Position numbers and translations under genes: made by a program | Notes under the pieces: model-generated | Database searches by the model: none | What the model was told of the DNA's origin: nothing | Seen by the model: only the letters and a program-made list of their open reading frames with translations | Part shown: in pieces, positions 60,950-64,000 of the stretch | Layout of the letters: the number at the start of each line of letters is the position of its first letter | How positions within the stretch are numbered: position 1 is the stretch's first letter | NCBI GenBank assembly: GCA_943370215.1 | Contig: CALRQC020000010.1 | Location: forward strand, 62,001-126,000 | DNA length: 64,000 nt | Source: Niveispirillum sp943370215 | GTDB taxonomy: Bacteria > Pseudomonadota > Alphaproteobacteria > Azospirillales > Azospirillaceae | Direction of reading: 5' to 3'

Positions 60950-62376
60950 GCCCCATCACCCGGACCCCGCCGTCGGACCACGGCGGCGGTCGGTACGCGC
61001 ATTTGCACCCGCAATCCCTCCGGCCGCCAGTCAATCTCCGCCTTGCCGGCAAGTTGATGTTCCATGTTCTGGCGGATCACCAGTGTGCCAAAACCCCGCC
61101 GTTCCGGTGGCTTCACCGGTGGTCCGTCACTTTCCTGCCATTCCAGGGTCAGTTGTCGTCCCTGGTCGGTGAAGCGCCAATCGACGGAAAGCCGACCGTC
61201 GGGCAGCGACAGGGCCCCATGCTTGACGGCATTGGTGGCCAGTTCATGCAGCACCATGGCAAAGGCCTGCGCTGCCTCTGGCACCAGCAGCAGCGGCGGG
61301 CCCTGGATGCTGACATGGCTGGCATAGGGCGCCATTTCATCCTGAACCAACTGGCCCAGCTCCGCCCCCTCCCAACGTGACCGGGCCAGCAGCGTATGGG
61401 CGCGGGCCAGGGCGGCGATGCGGCCTTCGATGGTTTGCACGAAACTGTCGCGTGTGGTCATGGGCGTCAGCCGCACCATGGCCAGCACCACCGCCAGCAT
61501 GTTCTTGGCGCGGTGGTCCACCTCCTGCATCAGCAGGGCCTGGCGTTCCTCTGCTGCGCGCCGTTCGGTGGTATCCAGGGTGATACCGGCCATCCGCAAG
61601 GGCCGTCCCAGTGCGTCATAGGTGCCACGTCCACGCACCTGGAGCCAGCAGACGCTGCCATCCGAACGCGGCACACGGCATTCCACCGCCAGTTCGGTAC
61701 CATTTTCCAGGGCGGTGGCGACACTCTGCACCACATGGGGCAGGTCGTCGGGATGGATGGCGGCGCGCACCGCGGTCCGGCTGACCGTTTCCGGTGCGTG
61801 TTCCCCTTCGCCCAGGCCCAGATGCCGGGCGCAGACATCGGAAATCATCACCCGGCTGCTTTCCACATCCAGTTCCCAACTGCCCAGGCTGCTGGCCGTC
61901 AGCACGAAGCGCAGCCGTGCCTCGCTGGCTTTCAGTGCCGCCTCTGTCTCCCGGTGCTGCTGGCGGCGGCGGGCCTCTGTCAGGGCCCGCAAGATGGCGG
62001 CCGGCAGCCGCTGCAGCCGCTGTTTGCCGACGAAATCCACCGCACCGCTTTGCAGCGACTCCACCGCCACCTCTTCCCCCAATACGCCGGAAACGAAGAT
62101 GAACGGCACATCGGGCACCGATTGCCGCGCCAGGGCCAGGGCAGCATTGCCATCGAAACCGGGAAGGGCATAGTCAGAGAGGATCAGGTCAAAACCGCCT
62201 TCATCCAGCGCCTGGATGAAGGCGGCACGGGTCATTACCCGTTTGATCTCCACCGTCAGGCCGGTTTCTGCAATGCGTTCACGCACCAATTCGGCATCGG
62301 CAGGGCTGTCTTCGACATGCAGGATTCGCACGCATTCAGCGGCGCCAGGCCGCAGGGCGGGATGGGAGAGGCTCAT
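60946..62376 (-). CDS. REC-PAS-HWE hybrid histidine kinase
   Basis: A 476-residue cytoplasmic protein. Residues about 17-135 are a receiver with the phospho-acceptor Asp in LILSDYALPGFDG. A PAS domain with PAC (WLQVRGRGTYDALGRPLRMAGITLDTTERR) follows (about 155-285). The C-terminal HWE-type kinase has EVDHRAKNMLAVVLAMVRLT (phospho-His) and LHELATNAVKHGALS. HWE kinases are alphaproteobacterial and linked to light and general stress. It overlaps the single-domain response regulator and bphO genes. Confidence 0.92.
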   Translation of the reverse strand: MSLSHPALRPGAAECVRILHVEDSPADAELVRERIAETGLTVEIKRVMTRAAFIQALDEGGFDLILSDYALPGFDGNAALALARQSVPDVPFIFVSGVLGEEVAVESLQSGAVDFVGKQRLQRLPAAILRALTEARRRQQHRETEAALKASEARLRFVLTASSLGSWELDVESSRVMISDVCARHLGLGEGEHAPETVSRTAVRAAIHPDDLPHVVQSVATALENGTELAVECRVPRSDGSVCWLQVRGRGTYDALGRPLRMAGITLDTTERRAAEERQALLMQEVDHRAKNMLAVVLAMVRLTPMTTRDSFVQTIEGRIAALARAHTLLARSRWEGAELGQLVQDEMAPYASHVSIQGPPLLLVPEAAQAFAMVLHELATNAVKHGALSLPDGRLSVDWRFTDQGRQLTLEWQESDGPPVKPPERRGFGTLVIRQNMEHQLAGKAEIDWRPEGLRVQMRVPTAAVVRRRGPGDGA

Positions 62377-62825
62377 AGGACGGCCTGCTCGCGCGGGGGC
62401 GGCTCGTTGAGCACGGCCCAGAACATGCCAAGATCGCGGATGGCGTTGAAAAATGCTTGAAAATCAACAGGTTTCACAACGAAGGCATTGACCCCCAGCC
62501 GGTAGGAGGTGAGCAGATCCCGCTCCTCCCGCGAGGAGGTTAACATCACCACGGGCATGGTGCGCAGTTCTGCCGTGCCTTTCAGCACCTCCAGCACCTG
62601 CAACCCATCCACTTTGGGCAATTTCAGGTCCAGCAGCACCACGGCGGGGTCCGTGCTGTTGCGCGCCGCATAGCGGCCCCGGCGCAACAGATAATCCAGC
62701 GCTTCCGCCCCGTCACGCATCACGACCACATCATTGGCGAGACCGCAGCGTTCCAGCGCCGCCAATGTCAGTTCGATATCCTTGGGACTGTCTTCCACCA
62801 GCAGGATCGGTTTCAATTCCGCCAT
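62373..62825 (-). CDS. Single-domain response regulator
   Basis: A 150-residue stand-alone receiver domain: ILLVEDSPKDIELTLAALE, phospho-acceptor Asp in AVVLLDLKLPKVDG, VVMLTSSREERDLL and the conserved Lys in FVVKPVDFQAF. It resembles the Rcp1/bacteriophytochrome-partner group. The ATG at 62825 follows AGCGG; the upstream open frame is not coding. It overlaps neither phytochrome nor kinase stop by more than four bases and is probably co-expressed with both. Confidence 0.93.
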   Translation of the reverse strand: MAELKPILLVEDSPKDIELTLAALERCGLANDVVVMRDGAEALDYLLRRGRYAARNSTDPAVVLLDLKLPKVDGLQVLEVLKGTAELRTMPVVMLTSSREERDLLTSYRLGVNAFVVKPVDFQAFFNAIRDLGMFWAVLNEPPPREQAVL

Positions 62826-62826
62826 C

Positions 62827-64000
62827 TCAATCCGCTCCTTTCCAGACAGGCAAGGTGAAGAAGAAGGCAGCCCCTTCGCCCTCCTTGCCCTGCGCCCAGC
62901 TACGCCCGCCATGTCGCTCGACAATGCGGCGCACATTGGCCAGCCCGATGCCGGTGCCTTCGAACTCTTCCACATGATGAAGACGCTGGAAGACCCCGAA
63001 CAGCTTGTCGACATAGGCCATGTCGAAGCCGACACCATTGTCGCGTACCTCGAACATGACCTCATCCGGTCCCGGATGCGCCTTGATAACGATTTCGACG
63101 GGGTTTCGGTCCCGGGTAAATTTCAAGGCATTGTCCAGCAGGTTTTGCATGACCAGCCGTACCATCATTGGATCGGCCCGCACCAACCCCAGATCATCCA
63201 CCTGCCAGCGGATATCGCGCCCCTGTTGATCGGTGATCAGCCGGTGGCGTGCTTCGCGCAGGACTTCGTTCATGTCGGTGCGCCGCAGGTTCAGCGTGGC
63301 GCGGCCCATTTGGGAGAAGGAAAGCAGATTATCCACCAACGTGCCAGCAGCGAAAGCCGCTTCGATGATGCTGTCAATATAGTGCCGGCCGCGTGGGCTG
63401 AACCGGTCGCCCTCCCGTTCCCGCAGCAGTTCGGCAAAACCGACAATATGGCGGAAGGGTGCGCGCAGATCGTGGGAGACAGAGTAGGAGAAGGCCTCCA
63501 GTTCCTTGTTCGACCGTTTCAGTTCCGCCGTCAGGGCGGCCAGTTCCTCGGCCTTGCGTAGCACCACCCCGACAATGGCCGACCGCAGTTCCGCCGCCGC
63601 CGTCAGGGCGGCATCGTCCCAGACGGCAGCGGTGTCGCTGACCGTTTCACGCCAGATGTCGAATGATCGGCGTGGGTGCAGGCGGCCATCTTCCACGGAC
63701 ACATGCTTTTCACCGGGATTGCCGCCCCATTCCACGGTGTGGATTACCTCCGGCCGGAACCAGATCACATAGGCGGGGTGAAGTTGTGAGATGCCGATGG
63801 CCAGTATCCCGGCGGCCTGATGCTTGAATGTGGCCGCCGGGGGCCAGAGGCTGGGCAGGTTGTTGGTGGCGAAAACTTCGCGCTCCCCCCGGTCGACCAG
63901 CCAGGCGGCCAAGGCGGCCACCTGTTCTTCGGCAGGGGTATTGCCCAGGCGAATGATATGGTCGCTGAACAGGATGGCCACCCCCGTCGCATCCACCAGC
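62827..64000 (-). CDS. bphP: Bacteriophytochrome histidine kinase, C-terminal part (5' end outside window)
   Basis: The frame is open to the window edge, so the PAS-GAF chromophore part is missing. What is present starts in the PHY domain (VDATGVAILFSDHIIRLGNTPAEEQV), including VIWFRPEVIHTVEWGGNP and PRRSFDIWRE, the tongue-like PRxSF motif. The kinase part has the His in FSYSVSHDLRAPFRHIVGFAE and an ATPase domain (NLLDNALKF, DNGVGFDMAYVDKLF, GTGIGLA). It is transcribed with the response regulator, which starts 1 base after it, and with bphO. The visible 390 residues are about half of a typical bacteriophytochrome. Confidence 0.93.
   Translation of the reverse strand, partial: LVDATGVAILFSDHIIRLGNTPAEEQVAALAAWLVDRGEREVFATNNLPSLWPPAATFKHQAAGILAIGISQLHPAYVIWFRPEVIHTVEWGGNPGEKHVSVEDGRLHPRRSFDIWRETVSDTAAVWDDAALTAAAELRSAIVGVVLRKAEELAALTAELKRSNKELEAFSYSVSHDLRAPFRHIVGFAELLREREGDRFSPRGRHYIDSIIEAAFAAGTLVDNLLSFSQMGRATLNLRRTDMNEVLREARHRLITDQQGRDIRWQVDDLGLVRADPMMVRLVMQNLLDNALKFTRDRNPVEIVIKAHPGPDEVMFEVRDNGVGFDMAYVDKLFGVFQRLHHVEEFEGTGIGLANVRRIVERHGGRSWAQGKEGEGAAFFFTLPVWKGAD

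Overview
The window is GC-rich, densely coded DNA from an alphaproteobacterium, most likely a member of the Rhodospirillales (Azospirillaceae-like). This is inferred from the MucR-type regulator, the FlaF and FlbT flagellin regulators, the rpiB-glyA-nrdR-rib-nusB-thiL gene order, a type II lumazine synthase under an FMN riboswitch, and a bacteriophytochrome with its heme oxygenase. No rRNA, tRNA, CRISPR array or intact insertion sequence was seen.

Bases 1-15800 are mostly core genes: the end of a LysR regulator with two HTH domains, an OmpR/EnvZ-type two-component pair, purQ-purL, the bolA-grxD pair, mucR (minus strand), then rpiB, glyA, nrdR, ribD, ribE, a ribBA-type gene whose second domain lacks the GTP cyclohydrolase II metal site, ribH, nusB and thiL. 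Strong hairpin terminators close several of these units. Bases 15800-20500 hold a coiled-coil/beta protein of unknown role, flaF, and a large cyclase-ATPase-TPR regulator.

Bases 20500-29800 are the most unusual part and hold two adjacent peptide-modification (RiPP-like) systems separated by an AT-rich spacer and a ribbon-helix-helix gene. The first contains an HPr-kinase-like enzyme, a sulfotransferase, a TPR-2OG-Fe(II) oxygenase, a short peptide with a lasso-type leader, and an asparagine-synthetase-like cyclase overlapping the peptide gene by four bases. The second contains a 53-residue peptide gene with a strong ribosome binding site, a YcaO enzyme, a TfuA-like partner and a Crp/Fnr regulator. 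No RRE protein, leader peptidase or dedicated exporter was found in either.

Bases 29800-51800 are a surface and flagellar-glycan region: a lipoprotein, a TPR-glycosyltransferase-like protein, a FlaG-like protein, flagellin, flbT, a minus-strand group that can build and handle acyl chains (KAS III, SDR, small adenylating enzyme, two acyl carrier proteins, hydrolase), pseudaminic-acid genes (a SpsF-like cytidylyltransferase, pseI, pseC, pseB), and a 1640-residue protein made of three TPR plus glycosyltransferase-like modules. A riboswitch-controlled second lumazine synthase and a TonB-domain protein sit inside this region.

Bases 51100-64000 hold a TIGR02466-type oxygenase, an RTX-type secreted protein, purT, an MFS transporter, an RND adaptor and pump, and a minus-strand light-sensing operon: bacteriophytochrome (truncated by the window edge), single-domain response regulator, REC-PAS-HWE kinase, and heme oxygenase.
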